Origin: Acidobacteriota bacterium | GTDB taxonomy: Bacteria; Acidobacteriota; Terriglobia; Terriglobales; SCQP01 | Reading direction: 5' to 3' | Assembly: GCA_021818955.1 (NCBI GenBank) | Contig: JAKASR010000003.1 | Coordinates: forward strand, 124,001-188,000 | Length of the DNA: 64,000 bases | In this document: positions 42,561-53,345 of the stretch, piece after piece | Layout of the letters: every line of letters starts with the position of its first letter | Numbering within the stretch: the first letter of the stretch is position 1 | Program-made: the position numbers and the translations under genes | Notes under the pieces: generated by a model | What the model saw: the letters and a program-made list of their open reading frames with translations, nothing else | Told to the model about the DNA's origin: nothing | Databases searched by the model: none

Positions 42561-42914
42561 GTGAAACAGGCCCTTGATCCCGAACCGCGGCAGTCCAGCC
42601 GATTCGAGCTGGAAAGCAAGCCGCGGCGGCGCGCCGGGCTGCGGAAATTCCTGGCCATTTTGACGACGGGGCTGATTTTGGCCTTGGCCGGGCATGAGGC
42701 CGTGCATGCCACGCTGACCGCGATGGATCATGATGCCGCGCCCTGCGTGTTCTGTCATGCCGGACGTAATTTAACCACCCCGCCGGCGCCGGTCATACAA
42801 CATGTCGCGCACGCGCGGATTGAGCGGTTGTGCGTCATGCGCACTCCCCGGCTCCGTCCGCGTCGGACGCTGGCATTTCCGCTCTTTCATCGCCCGCCTC
42901 CCGCGTTCGCCTGA
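42561..42914 (+). CDS. Small membrane-anchored protein with CxxCH motif, upstream of RND efflux genes
   Basis: 117-residue product starting at GTG 42561, supported by AAGGA seven nt upstream; a TTG at 42510 is an alternative. One hydrophobic segment (FLAILTTGLILALAGHEAVHA) follows a basic N terminus. The middle has HDAAPCVFCHAG, i.e. a CxxCH motif with nearby His residues. The rest is Arg/Pro/His-rich. It resembles the small Cys/His proteins (DUF2946-like) that often precede metal efflux genes, so metal binding is more likely than heme attachment. Inference from position; family not certain. Confidence 0.6.
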   Translation: MKQALDPEPRQSSRFELESKPRRRAGLRKFLAILTTGLILALAGHEAVHATLTAMDHDAAPCVFCHAGRNLTTPPAPVIQHVAHARIERLCVMRTPRLRPRRTLAFPLFHRPPPAFA

Positions 42915-43005
42915 ATTCCAGCTCCATATCATTTCCGGCCGCGATCGCGCCTGATTTCGCGCGCGGCGGCTCGGCTGCCATGCGCGGCGTGGGCGGCCGG
43001 GTGGG

Positions 43006-43052
43006 GGCGCTGTGGCGCTTTCGCGAAGGCCCGGCCGAATTTCCGCTGCGTT
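43006..43052 (+). repeat. Degenerate element-A-like sequence
   Basis: GGCGCTTTCGCGAAGGCCCGGCCGAA-type stretch resembles the middle of element A (GACGCTTTCGCCAAGGTCCGGCCGAA), without the first hairpin. It lies immediately before the TolC-family gene and may be its leader. Weak. Confidence 0.4.
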
Positions 43053-43065
43053 TTGTGAGTGCAAC

Positions 43066-44331
43066 GTGAAGAAACAATGTGAAATCAGTCTGATCCTGCT
43101 GCTGGCCGGGCTGCTGGGGACCGCGGCGGCGGCGCAGCGGCCTTCGCGCATTTCCCTCAAAGACGCCATCCGCCTGGCGCTGCGGCATAATCACGCCCTC
43201 ATCGCCGCGGCCGGCAATATTGGCCAGGCGCAGGCGGAAGAAATCACCGCCAATCTGCGGCCCAACCCGCAGCTCACGGCGGACGCGCTCTACGTGCCCA
43301 TCTTCTCGCCCAGCCATTTCAGCACCAACTATCTCAACAACACCCAGGAATTCGATATTGGAGTGAGCTATCTCTGGGAGCGGGGCAACAAGCGGCAGCA
43401 CCGGCTGGCGGCGGCCAAGACCCAAACGGCGGTGGTGCGGGAAAGCTATCTGGATGCGCGCCGCGGGCTGATTTACGCCGTGGGGCAGCAGTTTGTGGCG
43501 GCGCTGCTGGCGAAATCGTCGTTGCAATTCGCCCGGCGCGACCTGGCCAGCTTCCAGCGCACGCTGCAAATCAGCCAGGCCCGATACCAAGCGGGCGAGA
43601 TCAGCGAAGGCGATTATTTGAAAATCCAGTTGCAACAACTGCAATTTCAGACGGATGTTTCCAATGCCGAGCTGGCCTGGGCGCAGGCGCGCGCCGGGCT
43701 GCGGGCGCTGCTGGGCGAAAACACGCTGGCGCGGCATTTCACCATCGTGGGCCATCTCCGGTACGTTCCCATCACTCTCGGACGCGCCGGCCTGGAAGCG
43801 CTGGCGCTGAAGCAGCGGCCCGACTATCTGGCCGCCCTGGACGGCATCCCCGCTGCGCAGGCGCAATACGGGCTGGCCAAGGCCGACGCCAAGCAGGATG
43901 TCACCGAAGGCATGCAATATACTCACACCGGCGGCGTGAACGAAGCCGGCTTCACCTTCAACATCGGTATCCCCATTTTCGACCGCAACCAGGGCGAAAT
44001 CTTGCGCACCCGTCTGGCGATCGGCCAGGCCCGCCAGGCCGCGGACGCGGTGGGCGACCAGGTGCTGGCCGACGTGCGCACGGCCTGGGCGACGGTGCAC
44101 AGCGCGGCGCAAGTGGTGAAAATTTACCAGACCGGCTATTTGCAGGAAGCGCGCTCCTCGCGCGACATCAGTGCCTATGCTTACCAGCACGGCGCGGTCA
44201 GCCTGCTGAATTTTCTCGACGCGGAACGCAGCTATCGCAATGTGCAACTGTCTTACCGCCAGGCATTGGCGAATGCCCTGCTGGCGCGCGAACAGATGTT
44301 TGACGCGGTGGGCACACGGAAACTTCCATGA
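43066..44331 (+). CDS. czcC: TolC-family outer-membrane efflux channel (CzcC/CusC-like)
   Basis: 421-residue precursor with signal peptide KKQCEISLILLLAGLLGTAAAAQ. Two outer-membrane-efflux repeats follow: LKDAIRLALRHNHALIAAAGNIGQAQAEEITANLRPNP, and the second-half LRTRLAIGQARQAADAVGDQVLADVRTAW. The end AYQHGAVSLLNFLDAERSYRNVQLSYRQAL is typical of the CzcC branch. The GTG at 43066 begins right at the signal peptide; an ATG at 43012 would add 18 unconserved residues overlapping an element-A-like sequence. First of three efflux genes, overlapping czcB by ATGA. Confidence 0.9.
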   Translation: MKKQCEISLILLLAGLLGTAAAAQRPSRISLKDAIRLALRHNHALIAAAGNIGQAQAEEITANLRPNPQLTADALYVPIFSPSHFSTNYLNNTQEFDIGVSYLWERGNKRQHRLAAAKTQTAVVRESYLDARRGLIYAVGQQFVAALLAKSSLQFARRDLASFQRTLQISQARYQAGEISEGDYLKIQLQQLQFQTDVSNAELAWAQARAGLRALLGENTLARHFTIVGHLRYVPITLGRAGLEALALKQRPDYLAALDGIPAAQAQYGLAKADAKQDVTEGMQYTHTGGVNEAGFTFNIGIPIFDRNQGEILRTRLAIGQARQAADAVGDQVLADVRTAWATVHSAAQVVKIYQTGYLQEARSSRDISAYAYQHGAVSLLNFLDAERSYRNVQLSYRQALANALLAREQMFDAVGTRKLP

Positions 44332-45518
44332 AACCAACTTCCCCTATTCATCACGGGCGTGCGGCGGCCCGGCTTCTTGCGGCGCCGGCCGGTTTAGCCG
44401 CGGCGTTGGCGTTGGCCGGCGTCCTGGCCGGATGCGGCCGCAATGCCCGCAAAATGACCTCCTTTGCGGGTCGCGGGCGCGGCCCGCACGCCCACCTGTT
44501 CACCATCCCACCGGCGCAGCGCGGGCACGTGCAGGTGGTCGCGGTCGAGCCGCGGCCGCTGGCGCGCGTGCTGCGCCTGGCCGGCACGGTGACTTATAAC
44601 CAGTTCGCCACCACCCCGGTTATTTCCCAACTCGATGGGCAGGTGCAACAGGTGCTGGCCCAGCCCGGCGAGGAGGTGCGCGCCAGACAGCCGCTGTGCA
44701 TCGTCAACAGCACGAATTACAGCCGCCTGCGCGCCCGCTACATTAAGGATCAGGACTCGGCCGAACTGGCCCGGATCGATTACCGCCGCGCCACCGACCT
44801 TTACGCGCACCACGCCATCGCGCAGCAGCAGTTGCAAAAGACGCAATCGGTCCTGCGCCAGGCGCAGGCCGATCTCGTAGCCACGGCCCAGGCGCTGCGC
44901 ATACTCGGGGTGCGGCATCCGCGGCAGGCGGTGCGGCAGGAAGACGCGCCCTTAATCCCGGTGCTGGCGCCGATTTCCGGCACCGTGGTTTCCCGCTCGG
45001 TTTCGCCCGGCCAGGTGCTGCGGGCGGGCAGTACGCAGACCTTCCTGATCTCGAACATGAGCACCGTCTGGGTCCTGGCCGACGTTTATCAGAACGATAT
45101 GGCCTTCATCCACTCCGGCGAGCCGGTGGCGATCCATACCGATGCCTACCCGCAAGCGTTTCACGGGCGCATTTCCTACATCGCGCCCGCGGTGGATCCG
45201 TCCACGCGCACGCTGCAGGTGCGCATCGTCACCGCCAACCCCCGGCTGAAATTGAAAAAAGACATGTACGTGACCGCCGTGGTTTCCGCCGGCCGGATTC
45301 GGCGGGCGCTGGTGGTGCCGGACGCGGCGGTGCTGCACAACGATGAAAACCAGCCATTCGTCTATCGCGAGCAGGCGCCCGGCCAATTTGGCGAACAACT
45401 GGTCACGGTGGGGGAAAGCCAAAACGGCGTCACCCAGATCGTCGCCGGCTTGCGCGCCGGCGATCATGTCATCGGCAACGGCAGCCTGTTTTTGCAGTTC
45501 AGCGCCCAAAACCGATGA
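44328..45518 (+). CDS. czcB: RND efflux periplasmic adaptor lipoprotein (CzcB/CusB-like)
   Basis: 396-residue membrane-fusion protein with lipobox LAGC (Cys36). It has the lipoyl-like half (LDGQVQQVLAQPGEEVRARQPLCIV), a coiled-coil hairpin (residues 145-195, IDYRRATDLYAHHAIAQQQLQKTQ), the second lipoyl half (ISGTVVSRSVSPGQVLRAG) and a beta-barrel (AIHTDAYPQAFHGRISYIAPAVDPSTRTLQVRI). It links the inner-membrane pump to the outer channel. No extra metal-binding CusF-like domain is visible. Translationally coupled to czcC. Confidence 0.93.
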   Translation: MKPTSPIHHGRAAARLLAAPAGLAAALALAGVLAGCGRNARKMTSFAGRGRGPHAHLFTIPPAQRGHVQVVAVEPRPLARVLRLAGTVTYNQFATTPVISQLDGQVQQVLAQPGEEVRARQPLCIVNSTNYSRLRARYIKDQDSAELARIDYRRATDLYAHHAIAQQQLQKTQSVLRQAQADLVATAQALRILGVRHPRQAVRQEDAPLIPVLAPISGTVVSRSVSPGQVLRAGSTQTFLISNMSTVWVLADVYQNDMAFIHSGEPVAIHTDAYPQAFHGRISYIAPAVDPSTRTLQVRIVTANPRLKLKKDMYVTAVVSAGRIRRALVVPDAAVLHNDENQPFVYREQAPGQFGEQLVTVGESQNGVTQIVAGLRAGDHVIGNGSLFLQFSAQNR

Positions 45519-45570
45519 GCGCGGCACTCCTCGGGCATAACCGCTTCGGGCGGCGCAGATAAGGTCTTCC

Positions 45571-48500
45571 ATGATTAACCGCATCGTACAGTTCGCCTTG
45601 CGCAACCAATTTCTGGTGCTGATGCTTTGCGCCTTTCTGGCGGTGGGCGGAGTGCTGTCCTTCCGGAAAATGCCGATTGACGCCTACCCCGACCTTTCCC
45701 CGCCGATGGTGGAGATCATCACGCAATGGCCCGGCCACGCCGCCGAGGAAGTGGAGCGGCTGGTGACGGTGCCGCTCGAGTTGCAGATGAACGGCATTCC
45801 CCATCTGCGGGCGATGCGCTCCATCTCGCTGTATGGCCTCTCGGACGTGACGCTGACCTTTAGTAACGCGACGGACATCTATTTCGCCCGCGAATTGGCC
45901 GCCCGGCGCATGAGCGAGGCTTCGCTTCCCAACGGCATCACGCCCTCGCTTTCCCCTAACTCCAGTCCCAGCGACCTGGTTTACCGTTATGTGCTGGAAA
46001 GCCCCGATCACACCCCGCAGCAGTTGAAAACGATCGAGGATTGGGTGCTGGAGCGCGGCTTCAAATCGGTGCGCGGGGTGGCGGACGATTCCGGCTTCGG
46101 CGGCACGGTCATGCAATATCAGGTGCTGCTCGATCCGGCCAAGCTTTATAGCTATCACCTGACGGTGCCGCAGGTGATTCAGGCGCTGGCCGCCAACAAC
46201 GCCAATACCGGCGGCGGATTTTACTCCCAAGGCGGACAGTTCTATTACGTCCGCGGGCTGGGACTGCTGCGCAACCGGCGCGACATTGGCGACGTGGTGC
46301 TGGGCAGCTCGCAGGGCGTGCCGGTGCTGGTGAAGAATGTCGCCCAGGTGACGATCGGCCACGCGCCGCGCTTGGGCGAGTTTGGCTACATGCACGACAA
46401 CGACGCGGTCGAGGGCGTGATTTTAATGCGCACCGGGCAGCAGGCGCAGGTGGTGCTCAAGCGTATCGAGGCGGAAACCCGCTATCTCAATCGCCGCGTG
46501 CTGCCGCCGGATGTGCAGATCCATCCCTTCTACGACCGCATGGATTTGATCCATCTCACCACCGCCACCGTGGAAGGCAACCTGCTGCGCGGCATGATCC
46601 TGGTGCTGGTCATCCTCATGCTGTTCCTGGTCAGCGTGCGCGCCGCGGTGATTGTTTCGCTGACCATTCCGCTGGCGCTGCTGTTCGCCTTTATCTGCCT
46701 GCACGCCAAAGACGTGCCCGCCAACCTGCTTTCCATCGGCGCTATCGATTTCGGCATCATCATTGACGGCGCGGTCGTGATGATGGAAAACATCTACCGC
46801 GAACTCGGCCTGCGGCACGGCCAGCCGTATTCGCTGCACGAGGTGATCGTGGCGGCGGCGCGCGACGTGGATCGCCCGATTTTCTATTCCGTCGCGGTGA
46901 TCATTGCCGGTTATCTGCCGATTTATGCGCTGCACGGGCCCTCCGGCAAGCTGTTTCACCCCATGGCCGATACCATGGGCTTCGCACTGATCGGCTCGCT
47001 CCTGCTGACGCTGACGCTGGTGCCGGTGCTGGCGGCGATGTGGTTCAGGCACGGGGTCAAGGAAAAGGTCAACCGGCCCTATGAATGGCTCAAGCGGGTC
47101 TACGCGCGAGGGCTGGATTGGTGCCTGGATTTCCCGAAAACCACGCTGTCGATCGGCGCGCTGCTGTGCGGCGCCAGCCTGCTGCTGGCGCCCTCGATCG
47201 GGGGCGAGTTCATGCCCCACCTGGATGAGGGCGCGCTCTGGGTGCGCGCCACCATGCCCTACACCATTTCCTGGCGGGCGGCGGCGCAGATTGCGCCCCA
47301 GATCCGCTCCATCCTGATGTCGTATCCGCAAGTCACCGTAGTGGGCTCCGAACTGGGGCGTCCCGACGACGGCACCGACTCCACCGGATTTTTCAATTGC
47401 GAGTTCTATGTCGGGCTGCATCCCTATAACGATGCCGTTTGGAAGCGCGGGCCGATTCATACCAAACAGCAGTTGATTCAAGCGCTGAGCCGGCGCTTCC
47501 AACAATACCCCGGCATTATTTTCAACTACACCCAGCCGGCGGAAGACGCAGTGGACGAAGCGCTGACCGGATTGAAAAGCGCGCTGGCAGTAAAAATCTA
47601 CGGGCCCAGCTTGCGCGTGCTACAGACCAAAGCGCTCGCGGTGCGCAACGTGCTGGGCCGGGTGCGCGGCTTCACCGACCTGACCGTGGTGCGCGAGTTG
47701 GGCCAGCCCAGCCTGATCGTGCATGTGGACCGCGCCAAAATCGCGCGCTATGGCATTAACGTGGCCGATGTCGAAGATGTCGTGCAGGCGGCGGTCGGCG
47801 GCCAGGCGGCGACGCAGGTAATCCAGGGCGAAAAGCTCTTCGATTTAGTGGTGCGCATGGAGCCGCAATTCCGGCGCAGCCCGCAGGCGATTGGAGCGCT
47901 GCTGGTGGGCGCTCCCGGCGGGCAGCAGCAGATTCCGCTCAGCCAGCTCGCCCACATTTACGTCGGCAACGGCGCCTCGTTCATTTACCGCCAGAACAAT
48001 GAACGCTATATCGGTGTGCAATATAGCATCGTCGGGCGCGACTTGGCCTCCGCCGTGAACGCCGCCAAGCACGCGGTGGCGAAGACCGTCCGGCTGCCGC
48101 CCGGCTATCATATAACCTGGGGGGGCGAATATGGCGAATACACCGCCGCCCGCCATCAGCTCACCATTGTTGGCCCGCTGACCATCGGCCTGATTTTCCT
48201 GATCCTGTTCGCGCTGTACGGCAATTTCAAATTCCCCTTTGCGGTGGCGCTGGGGGTGGTCATGACCGTGCCGGTAGGCTCGCTGCTGGCGCTGAAATTG
48301 ACCCATACGCCCTTTAGCGTCTCTTCTGTCATTGGCTTGATCGCGCTGACCGGCGTTTCGGTGGAGACCGGCGTGGTGCTGGTGTCTTATATCAATAAGC
48401 TGCGGCTGGAAGGCGTGGAAATCAGGCAAGCGACGCGCGAGGCTTCGGTGCTGCGGTTGCGGCCCATCGCCATGACCGCGCTGGTGGCCTGCCTCGGCCT

Positions 48501-48660
48501 GCTGCCGGCGGCGCTTTCGACCGGCATCGGATCTTCGACGCAGCGCCCGTTCGCAATCGTCATCGTCACCGGCTTGATCTCGCGGCTGCTCATCGGCTTT
48601 TTCATCAACCCGGTGCTTTATCAGGCGGTGGCGCGGCCAGGCGATGTCCTGCAGGTGTAA
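45571..48660 (+). CDS. czcA: Heavy-metal RND efflux pump (CzcA/CusA family)
   Basis: 1029-residue proton-driven transporter of the HME-RND type. It starts INRIVQFALRNQFLVLMLCAFLAVGGVLSF and has PIDAYPDLSPPMVEIITQWPGHAAEEVERLVTVPLE. The TM4 proton-relay helix is GAIDFGIIIDGAVVMMENIYRE, and the family loops FRHGVKEKVNRPYEW and MPHLDEGALWVRATMPYTIS follow. Twelve TM helices are expected. Metal choice (Zn/Co/Cd vs Cu/Ag) is not decidable by eye; the DFGIIIDGAVVMMEN aspartates are compatible with CzcA. Last gene of the efflux operon. Confidence 0.93.
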   Translation: MINRIVQFALRNQFLVLMLCAFLAVGGVLSFRKMPIDAYPDLSPPMVEIITQWPGHAAEEVERLVTVPLELQMNGIPHLRAMRSISLYGLSDVTLTFSNATDIYFARELAARRMSEASLPNGITPSLSPNSSPSDLVYRYVLESPDHTPQQLKTIEDWVLERGFKSVRGVADDSGFGGTVMQYQVLLDPAKLYSYHLTVPQVIQALAANNANTGGGFYSQGGQFYYVRGLGLLRNRRDIGDVVLGSSQGVPVLVKNVAQVTIGHAPRLGEFGYMHDNDAVEGVILMRTGQQAQVVLKRIEAETRYLNRRVLPPDVQIHPFYDRMDLIHLTTATVEGNLLRGMILVLVILMLFLVSVRAAVIVSLTIPLALLFAFICLHAKDVPANLLSIGAIDFGIIIDGAVVMMENIYRELGLRHGQPYSLHEVIVAAARDVDRPIFYSVAVIIAGYLPIYALHGPSGKLFHPMADTMGFALIGSLLLTLTLVPVLAAMWFRHGVKEKVNRPYEWLKRVYARGLDWCLDFPKTTLSIGALLCGASLLLAPSIGGEFMPHLDEGALWVRATMPYTISWRAAAQIAPQIRSILMSYPQVTVVGSELGRPDDGTDSTGFFNCEFYVGLHPYNDAVWKRGPIHTKQQLIQALSRRFQQYPGIIFNYTQPAEDAVDEALTGLKSALAVKIYGPSLRVLQTKALAVRNVLGRVRGFTDLTVVRELGQPSLIVHVDRAKIARYGINVADVEDVVQAAVGGQAATQVIQGEKLFDLVVRMEPQFRRSPQAIGALLVGAPGGQQQIPLSQLAHIYVGNGASFIYRQNNERYIGVQYSIVGRDLASAVNAAKHAVAKTVRLPPGYHITWGGEYGEYTAARHQLTIVGPLTIGLIFLILFALYGNFKFPFAVALGVVMTVPVGSLLALKLTHTPFSVSSVIGLIALTGVSVETGVVLVSYINKLRLEGVEIRQATREASVLRLRPIAMTALVACLGLLPAALSTGIGSSTQRPFAIVIVTGLISRLLIGFFINPVLYQAVARPGDVLQV

Positions 48661-48718
48661 AGCCAGCTCTCGGCAATCCGCTGCCTGAAGAAAAGCCGGA
48701 CTTCCACTCTATGGCACG

Positions 48719-48741
48719 CGCCCCGGCAAAGCGCCGGGGCG
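48719..48741. terminator. Strong hairpin between convergent czcA and rpoD
   Basis: CGCCCCGGC-AAAGC-GCCGGGGCG, nine perfect GC-rich pairs with a five-nt loop, midway between the stops of czcA (48660) and rpoD (48777). There is no long T tract on either side, so it may be a weak or Rho-assisted bidirectional terminator. Confidence 0.55.
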
Positions 48742-48776
48742 TTCAAGCCGGCGGTGGCCGGCCGGCAATTCATCCC

Positions 48777-50429
<1,653 letters not shown>

Positions 50430-50440
50430 GTCAACTCCTT

Positions 50441-50462
50441 ATAGCCTTCCCGGAAAGGCTAT
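50441..50462 (-). promoter_or_regulatory. Hairpin just upstream of the rpoD Shine-Dalgarno
   Basis: On the rpoD strand ATAGCCTT pairs with AAGGCTAT around a six-nt TCCGGG-type loop. The 3' arm ends directly before the AAGGAG that sets translation start. It could modulate ribosome access. Upstream (50470-50560) is a T/A-richer stretch with a possible -10 (TAAAAT on the minus strand) and a weak -35. Confidence 0.4.
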
Positions 50463-50640
50463 GGTTGAGGGAAAAGAGGGTGGAGGAATCGAGGCTAGAG
50501 CCTCAAATCCAAGCATTTTACCGCTATAAGTGGATTTCCCCCAAGCCTTTTTTCCGCTTGCATTTTTTAGATGTAGTCCTCCCCCTCAAAGTTTCTCTTT
50601 TTGGAGCGGACTCAAGTTTTTTATTTCCATAGACTTGGAC

Positions 50641-52095
50641 CTATTTTCTGCGCCAGCGGACCTGGCCATCGCGGGTATCTTCCACTACAATTCCGGCGGT
50701 TTCCAATTGCGTCCTTAACTGATCGGCGAGGGCGTAGTTGCGTTCGAGCCGAGCGGCGGCGCGCCGGGCCAGAAGTTGCTCCACTGCCTCGTCGGCAAGA
50801 GTGGCTTCCACAGGATGAAGCTCGTTGCCATAAGCTTCCATGCGCCGGCGGTCATCGGTTTCGATGATGCCGAAAATGGAATCGAAACGAGCCAGCAGGC
50901 GCTCAATCGCCTCGCGGTGACCGAGACCCATGGCATTTTGATCCAGGGCCTGATTGCCAGCCCGGAGCAGGTCGAAAATCGCCGCCAAAGCGCCGGCGGT
51001 ATTGAGGTTTTCGGCCAAGCTGCCGCGGAAACGCAACCCGGCGGCCTCGATGGCGGCCTGGAGCTCGACATTATCGGCGTTTTCCAGGGTGGCGCGGCGC
51101 AGGCGGTCGCCGAAGGCGCGAAGGCGTTCGACGGCGGCCTCGGCCTGGCGCAAGCCGTCGAGGGTGAAATTCAATTGTCTCCGGTACGGGACCGAGGCCA
51201 ACAGATAACGGATACCGCTGGCATGAAAGCCCTGAGCCGCCAGGTCGCGCAATGTATAGTAGTTGCCCAGCGACTTGGACATTTTTTCACCGTTGACCAG
51301 CAGGAACTCGACATGCAGCCAATGGCGGACAAAAGTGCGGCCTGTCACCGCCTCGGACTGGGCGATTTCATTTTCGTGGTGGGGAAAAATCAAGTCGGCG
51401 CCGCCGGCATGCAGGTCGAAGCTTTCGCCCAGCAGCTTCATGGACATGACGGAGCACTCGATGTGCCAGCCGGGGCGGCCCGGGCCCCAAGGACTGGGCC
51501 AGGCGGGCTCGCCCGGCTTGTGCGCCTTCCACAGAACGAAATCGCGGGCTTGTTCTTTTTCGTACTGATCGCTATCCACGCGGGCGCCCGATTGTAGCTC
51601 TTCGAGCGGTTTGCCCGAAAGGCGTCCATAAGCCGGGAAGCTGGAAACGCGGAAATAGACCGAGCCCTGGCTGGCATAGGCATGGCCGGCAGCGACCAGG
51701 CGCTCGATCCAGGCAATCATGTCGGGAATGAAGTCCGTGGCGCGGACGAGGTGATCGGGACGGCGCAGGCCGAGAAACTCCATGTCCTGGGCGAAGGCGC
51801 GGGCATAGATTTCCGCATGTTCGCGCACGCTGCGCCCGGCGCGCTGCGCCCGGTCTATCATTTTGTCGTCAATATCGGTAAGGTTGAGCACCGTCTCGAG
51901 GTGGTATCCCTCGCTTTCCAGGAAGCGCTGGAGGATATCCACAGCAACGAAAGTACGGTAGTTGCCGATGTGGCCGTAGTCGTAGACGGTCAGCCCGCAG
52001 GTGTACATGCGCAAGCGGGCGTCTTCGGCCGGACGCAGCGGCTCAAGTGCGCGGCTGAGGGTGTTGTAAAGGTGAATTTCGATCGGCAATGGCAT
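50641..52095 (-). CDS. cysS: Cysteinyl-tRNA synthetase
   Basis: Charges tRNA-Cys. The 484-residue class I synthetase has IHLYNTLSRALEPLRP, the zinc Cys in YTCGLTVYD, HIGN in the HIGH position, NLTDIDDKMI, the central GWHIECSVMS and DLIFPHHENEIAQ zinc ligands, and KMSKS (residues EKMSKSLGN). The C-terminal helical DALR-like tRNA domain is followed by RRAAARLERNYALADQLR. The start at ATG 52095 gives the normal N terminus; an in-frame ATG at 52143 adds 16 unlikely residues. Confidence 0.97.
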   Translation of the reverse strand: MPLPIEIHLYNTLSRALEPLRPAEDARLRMYTCGLTVYDYGHIGNYRTFVAVDILQRFLESEGYHLETVLNLTDIDDKMIDRAQRAGRSVREHAEIYARAFAQDMEFLGLRRPDHLVRATDFIPDMIAWIERLVAAGHAYASQGSVYFRVSSFPAYGRLSGKPLEELQSGARVDSDQYEKEQARDFVLWKAHKPGEPAWPSPWGPGRPGWHIECSVMSMKLLGESFDLHAGGADLIFPHHENEIAQSEAVTGRTFVRHWLHVEFLLVNGEKMSKSLGNYYTLRDLAAQGFHASGIRYLLASVPYRRQLNFTLDGLRQAEAAVERLRAFGDRLRRATLENADNVELQAAIEAAGLRFRGSLAENLNTAGALAAIFDLLRAGNQALDQNAMGLGHREAIERLLARFDSIFGIIETDDRRRMEAYGNELHPVEATLADEAVEQLLARRAAARLERNYALADQLRTQLETAGIVVEDTRDGQVRWRRK

Positions 52096-52328
52096 GGTTA
52101 GCGGGCGGTCAGTTTCGCATGGCTTGGGACATGCTCGCTGCAATTCCCCCCGGGCGGGCTTGCATTGCGTCCTTATTCTCCGCGGAGATCTCGTTTCGCC
52201 TTGCCCTGGCCGTTAATCGGAAGGCGAGGGCAAGCTCACGCCCGGCAGGCGTAACGTTCAGTTTTGGCGGCGAAGTTTAATCATAACGGAAAAAACTTTC
52301 CCGTTCCCAGTTTTCAATGGGCTGTCCA

Positions 52329-53345
52329 CTAGGCCGACTTTTGCGGGCTCAAGTCCTGCACGGACTCCATGCGGGCAAGCAACCGGGCAAGGCTTTGGGG
52401 CGCGCGGCCGGGAAGGATATCGGACATTAAATCGCCATAGCGATCGAGGCGTCGGCCCAGGGTCCGCAGGGTAAAGACGGCAGGATCGAGGCGAGGGGTC
52501 AATTCGCGCCAAGCCAATGGGGTGGAGACCGGCGCACCGGCGCGCGGGCGAACGGCATAAGGCGGCGGAAGGGTTTTGCCATAGGCGTTCTGGCGAAAAT
52601 CCAGATAGACGCGGTCGGGAGGGCGGCGGCGCACCGGCCAAATTTCAGTGACCAGGCCCGGGACGCGCTCGGCGGCGCAGCGCATGATCAGGGCGGCGAA
52701 ATCGGCCGATTGGCGGTACGTGTGTCCGGGGCCGAGAGGAATGAGGATGTGCAAGCCGGTGGCGCCGGAAGTCTTCAGGCAGGCGCGAATTTCGAAGCGC
52801 TCAAGCACGGCGCGAATGGCGCGCGCCACCTCGAGCACGCGGGCAAAGCCGGCGCGAGGGCCGGGATCGAGATCGAGCAGCACGAAATCGGGCTGTTGGG
52901 GAGTCGCGGCGCGGCTCATCCAGACATGGTGATCGATGCAGCCCAGGTTCACCAGATAGAGCAGCGTGGCGGCATTGTCGCAAAGCACGAAGCGGATGCG
53001 GCCGCGTTCATTGTCGCTCAAAATCTCGGCGCTGTTTACCCATTCGGGAAGGCGCGCGCCGGCATTTTTCTGAAAAAACGACTGGCCGGCGATGCCGTTG
53101 GGATACCGCAGCATGGAATACGGGCGTCCGCGCAGGTGCGGCACCAGGAAATCGGCGACATCGCGATAAAAATCGAGCAAATCACGCTTGCGATAGCCGG
53201 AATCGGGAAAGTAAATCTTTTCCAGATGGGTCAGCTTGATCGGTTGTCCGTCAATATCGACGACGGCTGCATCCATTCCGGCCGGCACCGGAAGGACGCC
53301 GCGGCGCAGAGGATGGGGAGCGGAAACGCTAGCGACAAATTTCAC
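52329..53345 (-). CDS. LigD polymerase/primase-like domain protein
   Basis: 338-residue stand-alone DNA repair polymerase of the archaeo-eukaryotic primase superfamily used in bacterial non-homologous end joining. It has [47 protein letters not shown], the metal aspartates in [26 protein letters not shown], and [20 protein letters not shown]. The GTG at 53345 overlaps the stop of the preceding ligase gene (GTGA). The domain is normally fused in LigD; here it is a separate cistron. Confidence 0.9.
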   Translation of the reverse strand: MKFVASVSAPHPLRRGVLPVPAGMDAAVVDIDGQPIKLTHLEKIYFPDSGYRKRDLLDFYRDVADFLVPHLRGRPYSMLRYPNGIAGQSFFQKNAGARLPEWVNSAEILSDNERGRIRFVLCDNAATLLYLVNLGCIDHHVWMSRAATPQQPDFVLLDLDPGPRAGFARVLEVARAIRAVLERFEIRACLKTSGATGLHILIPLGPGHTYRQSADFAALIMRCAAERVPGLVTEIWPVRRRPPDRVYLDFRQNAYGKTLPPPYAVRPRAGAPVSTPLAWRELTPRLDPAVFTLRTLGRRLDRYGDLMSDILPGRAPQSLARLLARMESVQDLSPQKSA

